From positions 1,984,001 to 2,048,000 of the forward strand of contig OY969793.1 of the NCBI GenBank assembly GCA_963703145.1: a DNA stretch of 64,000 nt, in the 5' to 3' direction. Shown in pieces: positions 25,297-33,533 of this stretch (positions are counted from its first letter, which is position 1; every line of letters begins with the position of its first letter). The notes under the pieces are model-generated. The model was not told the DNA's origin. It did not search any database and worked only from the letters and a program-made list of their open reading frames with translations. Source of the DNA: Bog-756 sp963703145. GTDB lineage: Bacteria; Actinomycetota; Acidimicrobiia; Acidimicrobiales; RAAP-2. The position numbers and the translations under genes were made by a program.

Positions 25297-26085
25297 TCAT
25301 CCCACCGCTCTCCAAGGATCGCCGGCCGCATCGGCGGTGGCCGCCTCCCCTGGCGCGGCATCGCCGGCGGTGGTGGCCACCGAGGCTGCCTGGCTGACCA
25401 CGCCGTAGCCCTGGACGCCGCTCGTGCGCCGATGGATCGGGTCGGCGAACCAGGCGGCGATGGTCTCGAGCCGGGCCCGCAACCCCAGCGACGGAGGATC
25501 ACCGACGTCCTCCGTGCGCGAGGCCAGCACCATGACCAGCACCCACCCACACAGCGTGATGACATGGGGCGCCTCGTCGGACAGGGTGGTCCGGTGCGCG
25601 GTCAAGTCCAAGAGAGCCGAGATCAACAGCAGCAGGGCGGCGGCACCGACGACAGCCCGCATCCCGGCAGCACGCCGAGGTCGCACTGCCGCCACCAGAT
25701 AGCCGAACGCCAGCGCCACATCGAGCGACCCCAGGTCCCGGAATCCGTCGATGTCGCCACTGATCATCAACGGGCCGGTGACCACGAGCTGCGCGACGGC
25801 CACCCCGACCAGGGCCCATCGAACGACGACGGTGACCCAGGGTCGGAATCCTCGCCTGGTGGCCCGCACCGCCTCGAACAGGGCGGCAGGTGGTGACCCG
25901 GGAGCCGCGGCCGGCTGCAGGCGGAATTGCCGGGTGATGCGGTGGGCGTCTTCTCGCCACTGCCGGCAGGCAGCGCACTCGGCCAGGTGAGCCTCCAACT
26001 CCTCGACCGGCAGGTCGTCGGTCCGACCGTCGAGGGCGACAGAGACTGAAGCGCGCACCCGATCGCATGACGAGGTCATGCCCAA
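25297..26085 (-). CDS. multi-span membrane anti-sigma factor (zf-HC2)
   Basis: A 262-aa protein. The N-terminal zinc-binding anti-sigma domain has Cys7, His33, Cys37 and Cys40 (HLAECAACRQW). It is followed by four to five hydrophobic segments between about 85 and 205, and an Ala/Thr-rich tail. Zf-HC2 anti-sigmas bind a cognate ECF sigma and release it on a signal. Most have one membrane span, so several spans is unusual. It is divergent from the ECF sigma gene with 189 bp between starts, which strongly suggests a pair. Confidence 0.8.
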   Translation of the reverse strand: MGMTSSCDRVRASVSVALDGRTDDLPVEELEAHLAECAACRQWREDAHRITRQFRLQPAAAPGSPPAALFEAVRATRRGFRPWVTVVVRWALVGVAVAQLVVTGPLMISGDIDGFRDLGSLDVALAFGYLVAAVRPRRAAGMRAVVGAAALLLLISALLDLTAHRTTLSDEAPHVITLCGWVLVMVLASRTEDVGDPPSLGLRARLETIAAWFADPIHRRTSGVQGYGVVSQAASVATTAGDAAPGEAATADAAGDPWRAVG

Positions 26086-26274
26086 TTAGTCGCCCCGAGA
26101 TGGCGGCTTCTTCCCGTCAGGCCGTTCACCGGGGGAACTTGTCGATCCATCCGTTGGGCACCGGCCTTCCCGCTAGCGAGGACTATCTCACCCTACGTGA
26201 ACAGTTGTGGCCAACCACGCCACTCAGGGCGTCCAGCTCTGTCACACATTGTTCCCATTGGGTACCGTCGGCCC

Positions 26275-26850
26275 ATGGAGTCGTGGACCGAGCTGGCGCT
26301 CCGCGCCCGAAGCGGCGGCCAACGGGAGCTGGAAGAGCTCATCGCGGTCAGCTACGGGCCGACCCGGAGGCTCTGCGCCACCCTGGTGGACGAACAGTCG
26401 GCCGACGACCTGGCCCAAGAGACCTTCCTGCGCATGGCCAAAGGAATTCGGCGATTTCGAGGCGAGTCCTCCGGGCGGACCTGGCTGTTCTCGATTGCCC
26501 ACCATGTGTGTGCCTCCGAGCTCCGGAGCAGGTCCCGCCGGCGGCGCAACGTCGAGGCCCAACAGACGCTCGAGTACACGCGTGCCAAGGCGACCGGCGA
26601 CCACGCCGACGGCATCGCCGTCGACAATCTGCTCGACCAGCTGGACCCCGAGCGACGTGCGGCGTTCACCCTGACCCAGCTCTACGGGCTCAGTTACGAA
26701 GAGACCGCGGTCATCTGCCGCTGTGCTCCCGGCACCGTCGGTTCGAGGGTGACCAGAGCCCGACACGAGCTGGTCCAGCTTCTCCACGACAGCCAGGGTC
26801 AGATCGACGCCACGGCCTGGACTGGCGATCCGGCGGGCGGCGCTCCCTGA
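26275..26850 (+). CDS. ECF-type RNA polymerase sigma factor
   Basis: A 191-aa protein with sigma region 2 at about 25-95 (DDLAQETFLRMAKGIRRFRG, then TWLFSIAHHVC) and region 4 at about 125-180 (LDPERRAAFTLTQLYGLSYE, then CAPGTVGSRVTRARHEL). The start at MESWTEL is the homology start. Upstream in-frame codons are not sigma-like. It is probably held by the divergently encoded membrane zf-HC2 protein and controls an unknown regulon, likely including its own promoter. No convincing ECF-type promoter with correct spacing was found in the shared spacer. Confidence 0.92.
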   Translation: MESWTELALRARSGGQRELEELIAVSYGPTRRLCATLVDEQSADDLAQETFLRMAKGIRRFRGESSGRTWLFSIAHHVCASELRSRSRRRRNVEAQQTLEYTRAKATGDHADGIAVDNLLDQLDPERRAAFTLTQLYGLSYEETAVICRCAPGTVGSRVTRARHELVQLLHDSQGQIDATAWTGDPAGGAP

Positions 26851-26885
26851 GCGCAGGTGATCGTCAGACCGGAGGCCTGGCTTCT

Positions 26886-27371
26886 TCAGGTGCACTCCAC
26901 TGTCGAAGCCGACGGGGACAAAAAGGCGGCCCCCTCATCGGAGATGAACACGGTGCCAGTCAGCCGCGTCTCTTGCCCGGGACTGATCGGCGCACGGCTG
27001 GTGAGCTGGCTCGATCCCGTATAGGCGTCACCGGCTGAGCCGAGGTTGACGGTGCACTCGGGGACAGCCGGTGTCGATCCGACATTCCTCACCACGACTG
27101 AGACCGAGACCTCGGTGGGATAGAGGGTCGACAGGCTGCTCCACTGGATCGAGGCGTCGAACTGACCCGTTGCGCTGCGGTTCAGGTAGCCGACCACCGA
27201 CAGGACCAGAAAGATCAGCGCGGCGACGTTCAATACGACCAGGACGAGGTTGACTCCGCCGAGTCGTGTTGGGCCCCGAGGCGGGCGAGCCGAGGCCGCC
27301 CGGGCATGGCGGTGCGGCGCGACCGACACTGGATCGTCGCTCCAACCGCCGGTGGTCACGACGGCGCCCAT
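26886..27371 (-). CDS. single-pass membrane protein, uncharacterised
   Basis: A 161-aa protein beginning MGAVVTTGGW. A Pro/Arg-rich cytosolic stretch precedes one transmembrane segment (LVLVVLNVAALIFLVLSVVG, about 47-66). An exported domain of about 95 residues with an immunoglobulin-like beta pattern follows (VSVVVRNVGSTPAVPECTVN), with two Cys that could pair. It is convergent with the sigma-factor gene; the gap is 35 bp. No function is recognised. Another frame-consistent start lies 45 codons upstream but gives an unlike-protein extension. Confidence 0.65.
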   Translation of the reverse strand: MGAVVTTGGWSDDPVSVAPHRHARAASARPPRGPTRLGGVNLVLVVLNVAALIFLVLSVVGYLNRSATGQFDASIQWSSLSTLYPTEVSVSVVVRNVGSTPAVPECTVNLGSAGDAYTGSSQLTSRAPISPGQETRLTGTVFISDEGAAFLSPSASTVECT

Positions 27372-27571
27372 CCCACGCAACCCTGCCTCACACGGAGTTA
27401 GTCGACGCAGAGACCCGGATTCTTCCCACGAGCACGACCGGGGGGTGGATCCGCTCGGTCGTCCGGCGCCGACGAGGCCTAGCATGGCCGCCACATCCGA
27501 TCCCACGGGGAGCCTGTTGGTTGGCCGGCGGGCCGAGCAACCGGACGGATTGGCAGTGGAAGGGGGAAGTC

Positions 27572-27976
27572 GTGACCGAGGACGACCAGCACATCCGGCG
27601 GACGCTGGCCCAATACAGCCAGTGGTGCGATGACGGCCGGTTCGACGAGTGGGAGCAGCTGTTCACCGACGATGCCCGGCTGGTCTTCGCCGATCAGACC
27701 GCGGTGGGACGGCCCGCCATCCGGGAGTACATGGAGCGCGTGCAGGCTCCGGCAGCCCGGGGCAAACACCTGATCGCCAACTCCCTCGTGGACGTGGACG
27801 GCGACACGGCCAGTGCCGTCACCGACTACCTGTTCATCCGGGCCTCGAAGGACGGTCTGGCGATGGTGGCTTCGGGCCGCTACTACGACGAGTTGGTGCG
27901 GGAAGGCTCGCAGTGGCGATTCCGTCGGCGGTTGATCACCCTGCTCGCCCCACCCGATCCCGGATCCGATGGCTGA
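27572..27976 (+). CDS. SnoaL-like/NTF2-fold protein
   Basis: A 134-aa alpha-plus-beta barrel protein: IRRTLAQYSQWCDDGRFDEW, then LFTDDARLVFADQTAVGRPA, then GRYYDELVREGSQWRFRRRL. These are the usual SnoaL_4/NTF2 landmarks of steroid isomerases, ring-hydroxylating dioxygenase beta-like subunits and orphan lyases. The GTG start has a GGGGGAA stretch upstream. It is followed after 78 bp by a KstD-like flavoprotein, suggesting a shared role in steroid or cyclic-ketone metabolism (inference). Confidence 0.8.
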   Translation: MTEDDQHIRRTLAQYSQWCDDGRFDEWEQLFTDDARLVFADQTAVGRPAIREYMERVQAPAARGKHLIANSLVDVDGDTASAVTDYLFIRASKDGLAMVASGRYYDELVREGSQWRFRRRLITLLAPPDPGSDG

Positions 27977-28054
27977 CCTCGAGCTCCATCAACAGGAGGC
28001 CGTGGGGCGGAGCGCCCTAGCCCTGTCGATCGCTCCCCGGCCGGGGGTGGCACG

Positions 28055-29713
28055 GTGCCCCTGACCGATGATCGTCCGGCCGCCGACGTCATCGTGGTCG
28101 GATCGGGCGTGGCCTCCCTGTCGGCCGCCCTGGCGGCACACGACCGTGGCGCACGCGTGATGGTTATCGAACGCACAGACTCGATCGGGGGGACCACCGC
28201 CGTATCGGGGGGCGGCATCTGGATGCCCCAGAATCGCCATATGGGCGAGGTCGGCGCAGACGATTCCCGGCCCGAAGCCCTGGCCTACATGCAGCGACTC
28301 ACGGCTCGCCGAACGCCGGCTGAGCTGCTCGACCAGTACGTGGACGACGGTCCAGGCATCGTGGCCTCGGTCGAGGAGCGCACGCCATTGCGACTCCAGG
28401 CCATGACGTGGCCGGACTACCACCCCGAGTTCGAGGGCGGAAAGGCCTCGGGACGGATGCTGGAGCCCCATCTCTACGACACCCGCCGCCTCGGGCCGTG
28501 GGCGAGTCGCATCCGACGACCGCCGGTGCTCGGCCTACCCATCACCCTCCAGGAGGCGACCGTCGACTGGCAGCCGTCCTACTTCCCTGAGCGATTTGAC
28601 GCGGCCACTGTCAAATCCCGCGTCGAACAGGGCCAGGTGGCCTGCGGCCAAGCACTCATCGGCGCCCTGCTCGAGGCCTGCCTGCATCGCCGCATCGAAC
28701 CGGTGCTCGGAGCACGTGCCAGCGAACTTGTCATGGACCAAGGCCGGGTCGCGGGCCTGGTGATCGAACAGGACGGGCAGCGCAGCACGGTCGCGGCGCA
28801 CTGTGTGATCTTGGCCACCGGCGGCTACGAGTGGAATTCCGCACTGCGCACCCGATTCCTGCCCGGTCCGCTCACCCACCCCCACAGCCCACCGGCCAAC
28901 GAGGGCGACGGACTGTTGATGGCGATGGAGGTCGGCGCCGACATTGCCAACATGAACGAGACCTGGTGGTATCCGGCGGTCTCCATCCCCGGCGAGCTCT
29001 ATGACAACCGACCCCTGGCCCGCTTCGTGGGTGTCGAGCGCACCGCACCCCACTCGATCATCGTCGATCGGTTTGGACAGCGATTCGTCAACGAAGCCGG
29101 AAACTACAACGACATGCAAAAGGCGTTCTTCGGATTCGACACTAACGAGTATGCGGATCGGCATCTTCCCTGTTGGGTGGTCTTCGACCGGCAGTACCGG
29201 TCTCGCTATCCCGTGGTCACCATCCGACCCAACGAACCTGATCCCGACTGGCTGCTCGTCCATGAGTCGCTCGACGGGCTGGCTGAGCGGGCCGGGATCG
29301 ACGGGCAGGCGCTCGTCGACACTGTGGCACGCTGGAATCGCATGGTGTCGAGCGGACACGACGGTGACTTCGGGCGAGGATCGAGTGCCTACGACCGGTT
29401 CCACGGTGACCCCTCTGCACCCCATCCCAACTTGGGCACCATCGAGCAGGGTCCCTTCTACGCGCTTCCCATCCACGTCGGCTCGGTGGGTACCAAGGGT
29501 GGGCCGCGGATCGATGCCCACGGGCGGGTGCTCCATGTACGCGACCGCCCGATCCCGGGCCTGTATGGGGCAGGGAATGTGATCGCCAGTCCTGCCGGAC
29601 CCGCCTACTACGGCGGCGGCACCTCGATCGGCATGGGCATGGTGTGGGGCCACGTGGCGGGGTCTCACGCCGCGTCGGTGGTGACCGACGGATCGGGGGC
29701 ACGAGAGCACTGA
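28055..29713 (+). CDS. FAD-dependent 3-ketosteroid delta1-dehydrogenase-like flavoprotein
   Basis: A 552-aa flavoprotein. The N-terminal FAD motif VIVVGSGVASLSAALAA and IERTDSIGGTTAVSGGGIWM are typical of the KstD/fumarate-reductase superfamily. The mid-part has CVILATGGYEWN, and the C-terminus GLYGAGNVIASPAGPAYYGG has the conserved FAD contact seen in KstD (GLYAxGN). It probably desaturates a ketone next to the carbonyl, steroid or otherwise. The third glycine of GxGxxG is Ser. The GTG start is preceded by GGGGGTGG. Confidence 0.85.
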   Translation: MPLTDDRPAADVIVVGSGVASLSAALAAHDRGARVMVIERTDSIGGTTAVSGGGIWMPQNRHMGEVGADDSRPEALAYMQRLTARRTPAELLDQYVDDGPGIVASVEERTPLRLQAMTWPDYHPEFEGGKASGRMLEPHLYDTRRLGPWASRIRRPPVLGLPITLQEATVDWQPSYFPERFDAATVKSRVEQGQVACGQALIGALLEACLHRRIEPVLGARASELVMDQGRVAGLVIEQDGQRSTVAAHCVILATGGYEWNSALRTRFLPGPLTHPHSPPANEGDGLLMAMEVGADIANMNETWWYPAVSIPGELYDNRPLARFVGVERTAPHSIIVDRFGQRFVNEAGNYNDMQKAFFGFDTNEYADRHLPCWVVFDRQYRSRYPVVTIRPNEPDPDWLLVHESLDGLAERAGIDGQALVDTVARWNRMVSSGHDGDFGRGSSAYDRFHGDPSAPHPNLGTIEQGPFYALPIHVGSVGTKGGPRIDAHGRVLHVRDRPIPGLYGAGNVIASPAGPAYYGGGTSIGMGMVWGHVAGSHAASVVTDGSGAREH

Positions 29714-29835
29714 CTCCCCACGGCGAGGGAGCGCATTGGGTGGCGGTACCCGACTCCCACGCCAGCATCGTCGCTTGACGCACCCGGCGGCCCGGGATTT
29801 CAATGACACGAGGCGATGATCGGGAGAGCGGACGA

Positions 29836-31230
29836 ATGGCGAGCATCAGCTCCAGCGCAATGGATGGGCTGGCGAATTTGCTGGAAGGCGCGGTGTCCCT
29901 GCCGGGCAGTGCGGCCTACGACGAAGCGGTCAACATCTGGAATGCCGCCGTTACCCGGCGTCCCGCCGTGGTGACGAGCTGCACATCAGCCAAGGATGTA
30001 ACAGTCGCCCTGGCCTTCGCCCAGGCCGAGGATCTCGAAGTGTCCGTCCGCGGGGGTGGGCACAACTTCGCCGGATATGCCCTTTGCGACGGAGGGCTGA
30101 TGATCGACCTCACCCCGATGAAGTCGATCAGTGTCGATCCCGAGCGTCGGCGGGCAACCTGTGGCGGAGGCACCACATGGGGCGAACTCGATGCCGCCAC
30201 CCAGGCCCATGGCCTGGCGGTGCCGGGTGGATTCATAAGCCATACCGGCGTTGCCGGACTGACGCTCGGCGGAGGCTTCGGCTGGCTATCGCGGCTGGCT
30301 GGACTGTCGTCAGACAACCTCATCGGGGCCGAAGTAGTGACGGCGGACGGACGCGTCCTGCGAGTATCGGAGGGCGAGAACGCCGACCTGTTCTGGGCCA
30401 TCAGGGGCGGGGGCGGCAATTTCGGCGTGGTGACCGAGTTCGAGTTCATCCTGCACCAGGTAGGTCCAGAGCTGCACATCGGTCTGTTCTTCGTCCGGCC
30501 CGAGGATGGTGGTGAGATGTTCCGCTTCGCGCGTGACTTCGTTCGCGACCTCCCAGACGACTCAGCAGCCTTCCTGGCCGGGCTCAGCCTGCCCCCCGAG
30601 CCGTTCGTGCCCGAGGAACTGCAGTTCACCCCGGCATTCGCGCTGGCTGTCCTCGGCCTCGGTGATGCAGCCGAACATGCCCGACTCATCGCTCCGGTCC
30701 AACAGTCGCTCAACCCGATTGTGGAACTGGTGACACCCATCCCCTATGTGGCCCTCCAGCAGATGTTCGATCCTTCGGCTCCTTGGGGGCTGTTCTCCTA
30801 CGAGAAGGCGGTCTACCTCGAGGAGCTGACCGATCCAGTGATCGACGTCATCCTCGAGCACCAAGCCAAGAAGCGTTCCCCGCTCTCATTTGTCCCGATC
30901 TTCAACCTCGGTGGCGCCTTCCAGAGAGCCGCCACTGATGCCACGGCCTTCGGTGGGGACCGTGACATCGGCTACTCGATCAATGTGTCCGCCACCGTCA
31001 TGACACCAGAGGAGTTCGACGCCGAGCGAGCATGGGTGCGTTCCTACTGGTCGGCATTGGCCCCCCACGCCGTCGGAGTAGGCGGCTACGTGAACTTCAT
31101 GACCGAGTACGACGAGGACCGGGTCCGCAATGCCTACGGGACTAAGTACGAACGCCTGCAACACATCAAGGCAGACTACGACCCAGACAATCGCTTCCAC
31201 CTCAACGCCAACATCACACCGGATCCTTGA
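29836..31230 (+). CDS. BBE-like FAD-linked oxidase (FAD_binding_4)
   Basis: A 464-aa oxidase with a PCMH-type FAD domain. EVSVRGGGHNFAGYALCDGG carries His76, the site of 8-alpha-histidyl FAD in this family, and GLTLGGGFGWLSRLAGL follows. The Cys of bicovalent members is not at the usual place, so a single covalent bond is likely. The C-terminal berberine-bridge motif YGTKYERLQHIKADYDPDN closes the protein. It oxidises an alcohol, sugar or alkaloid-like substrate with oxygen. MASISS is the better start; an ATG 11 codons earlier is possible. The Crp/Fnr gene begins 25 bp later. Confidence 0.87.
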   Translation: MASISSSAMDGLANLLEGAVSLPGSAAYDEAVNIWNAAVTRRPAVVTSCTSAKDVTVALAFAQAEDLEVSVRGGGHNFAGYALCDGGLMIDLTPMKSISVDPERRRATCGGGTTWGELDAATQAHGLAVPGGFISHTGVAGLTLGGGFGWLSRLAGLSSDNLIGAEVVTADGRVLRVSEGENADLFWAIRGGGGNFGVVTEFEFILHQVGPELHIGLFFVRPEDGGEMFRFARDFVRDLPDDSAAFLAGLSLPPEPFVPEELQFTPAFALAVLGLGDAAEHARLIAPVQQSLNPIVELVTPIPYVALQQMFDPSAPWGLFSYEKAVYLEELTDPVIDVILEHQAKKRSPLSFVPIFNLGGAFQRAATDATAFGGDRDIGYSINVSATVMTPEEFDAERAWVRSYWSALAPHAVGVGGYVNFMTEYDEDRVRNAYGTKYERLQHIKADYDPDNRFHLNANITPDP

Positions 31231-31255
31231 GCCCGACACCGCGGATCGGTGGGAC

Positions 31256-31930
31256 GTGAACCAACGTAGGCCGGGTACGGATCCAGACCCGTTCGCCTCG
31301 TCCCAGGTGCTCGGGACGCTCGGGGCCGAAGACCGCTCCCGGCTGGTCGCCAGTTGCGTCGAGCGGACCTACCACAAAGGACAGGTCGTCTACCTCGAAG
31401 GCGAGCCTGCCGAATCGATGTTCTCGCTACGCTCGGGGCAGCTGAAGGTGTCGACCTTTTCGCCGGAAGGCAACGAGCTGCTGTTGGCCATCGTCCGCCC
31501 GGGCCAGATCATCGGCGAGTTGGGGGTCCTGTCCACCGCCACCCGCTCGGCGACGGTGACGGCGACCATGGCGAGCAACGGGTGGGCGCTCTCGCGCTCG
31601 GTGGTCATGGACTTTCTCGAACAGCGGCCGGCCATGGCAGTCGCCATGCTGCAGCAGCTGGCGAATATGGTGCGACGGACGACCGGTGTGGCAGCTGATC
31701 TGGTGTTCTTGGACCTCAGTCACCGGATGGTGAAGCTGCTCTTGGAACGAGCCGGTGACCAACAGCGGATCCGGGCGACCCAGGCCGAACTGGCGTCGGC
31801 GATCGGCGCCAGCCGACAGCGGGTCAACGTCTGCCTGCAGGAATTCCAGCGAGAAGGATGGATCAGTCTGTCCTCGGGATCCATCGAGCTCCTGGATCCC
31901 GAGGCGCTGCAGCGCGTGCTGTTGTCCTGA
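31256..31930 (+). CDS. Crp/Fnr-family transcriptional regulator
   Basis: A 224-aa regulator. An N-terminal cNMP-type beta-roll spans about 20-130 (GQVVYLEGEPAESMFSLRSG, then GQIIGELGVLSTATRSATVT). A dimer helix and a C-terminal winged helix follow (TQAELASAIGASRQRVNVCL, about 170-205). No Cys cluster for an Fe-S centre is visible. Whether cAMP is bound is unclear. The GTG start is chosen by homology; a GGTGGGA is weakly ribosome-like. It directly precedes a spacer with two palindromes and then a stand-alone cNMP-domain protein and UspA gene, which it may regulate. Confidence 0.88.
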   Translation: MNQRRPGTDPDPFASSQVLGTLGAEDRSRLVASCVERTYHKGQVVYLEGEPAESMFSLRSGQLKVSTFSPEGNELLLAIVRPGQIIGELGVLSTATRSATVTATMASNGWALSRSVVMDFLEQRPAMAVAMLQQLANMVRRTTGVAADLVFLDLSHRMVKLLLERAGDQQRIRATQAELASAIGASRQRVNVCLQEFQREGWISLSSGSIELLDPEALQRVLLS

Positions 31931-32271
31931 CCCTCCCAACGCTGACCGTCAGACACAGGCCACGGTCAAGAAATTTCTCTCCTTGTGTCGCCTCGGTGAC
32001 AGACAACTGCCTACATCGGGATAACGATCACAGGGACGGGCACGCGTTGTGCAACCGGCGGATGAGAGTGAGCAGCCATGAGACAGGATCCCCGATCATC
32101 GAAGGTGGCGTCGCTCGGCGCAGTCCTCGGCAAACTGGCCCCCCTCGCTTCGATCTCCACGCTGAGCGATGAGGGCCCGTGGGTGCGCTCGCTCCCCAGC
32201 CCCCGGGCAGCCAACCTGGTGTCGAGCGACTCGTGCCCGGTGATCCAGTGTCCCAGGAAGGGTGATCAGCA
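31931..32271. promoter_or_regulatory. 341-bp leader with two palindromes before the cNMP/UspA operon
   Basis: A 10-bp perfect palindrome AGAAATTTCT lies at 31969-31978. Eight bp later is an inverted repeat of type TGTC-N-CC-N2-GG-N-GACA at 31986-32001. Both are in locally AT-richer DNA directly behind the Crp/Fnr gene. The second resembles Crp-type half-site symmetry, though not the TGTGA-N6-TCACA consensus. They are candidate operators for the operon at 32272. The remainder contains one doubtful small reading frame (listed separately). Confidence 0.45.
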
Positions 32272-32275
32272 ATGA
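32078..32275 (+). CDS. possible 65-aa peptide coupled to the cNMP-domain gene
   Basis: The frame starts with ATG at 32078 and its TGA overlaps the ATG of the next gene by 4 nt (ATGA), the usual sign of translational coupling. The peptide is Ser/Pro-rich with no recognisable domain, and the ribosome site is weak (GAGAGTGAG). It could equally be a chance open frame in GC-rich DNA. Confidence 0.25.
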   Translation: MRQDPRSSKVASLGAVLGKLAPLASISTLSDEGPWVRSLPSPRAANLVSSDSCPVIQCPRKGDQQ

Positions 32276-32724
32276 GCGGCATCAAGCTGAAGACAAGTGA
32301 GCGGTCCGCAATCCTCCAAGGCGTCAGTCTCTTCTCCAGCTGCACGAAGCAGGAGTTGAGCCGCATCGAAACCCTGACGTCCGTCATGGATGTGGAGGGG
32401 GGAACCGTGCTCACCGAGCAGGGCCGACCGGGCCACGAATTCTTCGTGATCATCGAAGGATCGGCAACGGCCATACGGAACGGGGTCACACTGGCGCAAC
32501 TGGGGCCGGGTTCATTCTTCGGCGAGGTGGCCCTCCTCGACGGCGGCGAACGAACGGCGACGGTCACCGCCGACACCGACATGGCACTCGTGGTGATGTC
32601 ACAGAGCGAGTTCAGAACGCTCCAGTCACTGGCACCGACCGTGGCCCGCAAGTTGCTCGCCGAACTGGGAAGGCGTCTTCGGACCGCCGATGCCTTCCTC
32701 GACAACCACGCCGTCTCCGGGTAG
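32272..32724 (+). CDS. stand-alone cyclic-nucleotide-binding-domain protein
   Basis: A 150-aa protein consisting of one cNMP-binding beta-roll (about 15-135; EGGTVLTEQGRPGHEFFVII, then GSFFGEVALLDGGERTATVT with the phosphate-binding-cassette GE--LL-GG-R arrangement) and a short C-terminal helix. There is no DNA-binding domain. It may sense a nucleotide or act as a partner of the Crp/Fnr protein encoded just upstream. A GGAAGGGTGAT stretch precedes the ATG. The UspA gene follows after 49 bp. Confidence 0.82.
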   Translation: MSGIKLKTSERSAILQGVSLFSSCTKQELSRIETLTSVMDVEGGTVLTEQGRPGHEFFVIIEGSATAIRNGVTLAQLGPGSFFGEVALLDGGERTATVTADTDMALVVMSQSEFRTLQSLAPTVARKLLAELGRRLRTADAFLDNHAVSG

Positions 32725-32773
32725 TCCCCCAGTCCCATCCGAGCCGTTTCGCCGCATCGAGGAGCACAGCCCA

Positions 32774-33205
32774 ATGTTCAGAACCGTCGTCGTAGGAGCG
32801 GACGATTCCGCAACAGCGCGCCACGCCGTCACGGTGTCGACCGACATCGCCCAACAGTCCGGAGCCGCACTGCACATCGTCACCGGCTATGACCCGAAGT
32901 CCGTCCGCTCCCAGGACCTCCCCCAGGAGTTCCGGTTCGCCACCACACTGCTCCCGGCCGACGACCTCTTGCACGGCCTCTCGATGATCGGACAACGGCG
33001 GGGGCTCGAGGTGACGATCCATCCGGCTACAGGTTCACCCGCAGACGTGATCGTTCGGGTTGCCGAGCAGGAATGCGCCGACCTGGTCGTCGTCGGGAAC
33101 AAAGGGATGCGAGGAATTCGACGCGTCTTCGGCAGCGTTCCCAACTCCGTGTCGCGCCTGGCTCAATGTTCGGTGTTGGTGGTCGACACCGAGGGTGCGT
33201 TCTGA
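32774..33205 (+). CDS. universal stress protein (UspA family)
   Basis: A 143-aa UspA-fold protein: FRTVVVGADDSATARHAV at the N-terminus, and the nucleotide-loop region DLVVVGNKGMRGIRRVFGSV at the C-terminal end with the SVLVV strand. The glycine pattern suggests ATP binding, with slightly shorter spacing than the G-2x-G-9x-G consensus. It follows the cNMP-domain gene in the same operon and is closed by a strong hairpin 3 nt after its stop. A stress or dormancy role is known for the family; specifics are not inferable. Confidence 0.88.
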   Translation: MFRTVVVGADDSATARHAVTVSTDIAQQSGAALHIVTGYDPKSVRSQDLPQEFRFATTLLPADDLLHGLSMIGQRRGLEVTIHPATGSPADVIVRVAEQECADLVVVGNKGMRGIRRVFGSVPNSVSRLAQCSVLVVDTEGAF

Positions 33206-33207
33206 TC

Positions 33208-33243
33208 ACGGGCACCCGTCCTTGGCGGGGGGCGGGTGCCCGT
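33208..33243 (+). terminator. 10-bp hairpin after the UspA gene
   Basis: ACGGGCACCC at 33208-33217 is perfectly complementary to GGGTGCCCGT at 33234-33243 around a 16-nt loop, starting 3 nt after the UspA stop codon. No U-run follows, as is common for actinomycete terminators. It likely ends the cNMP/UspA transcript. Confidence 0.7.
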
Positions 33244-33533
33244 ATCGGCTGGTCCGGGCCAGTTCGACGAACAGAAGGCCACGACCTGTCCCCGTAGTCG
33301 AGTGGTGCACTCGCAGAGGGGTCCCGAGGTACCTTCTGCAGACCGCGCCAACCGGCTGATGGTGCCATCCGACAGGACCGGCTGGCTGATCATTGTCCGG
33401 TGCCGCTGTCGGCGCCGTACAGGATCCACTAGCTCCGACTGTCTACGACGGCATCGGTGCTCAGTTGCCGTCCGGCTATCGGATGGATCCGGTGCTGCAG
33501 CGGCGCTGATCGGTCTGGCTCAGCGGTGCCAGC
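33244..33533. other. non-coding spacer between UspA hairpin and DHA2 exporter
   Basis: About 290 bp between the hairpin and the end of the convergent exporter gene. Open frames exist on both strands but have no ribosome site or protein-like composition. I see no RNA gene or repeat. Confidence 0.4.

Noticed and set aside
26133..26155. GGGAAC ... CGTT resembling an ECF-sigma promoter between the sigma and anti-sigma genes
   Set aside because: The spacing is 13-14 bp, while ECF promoters of this form need about 16-17, so it is not convincing.
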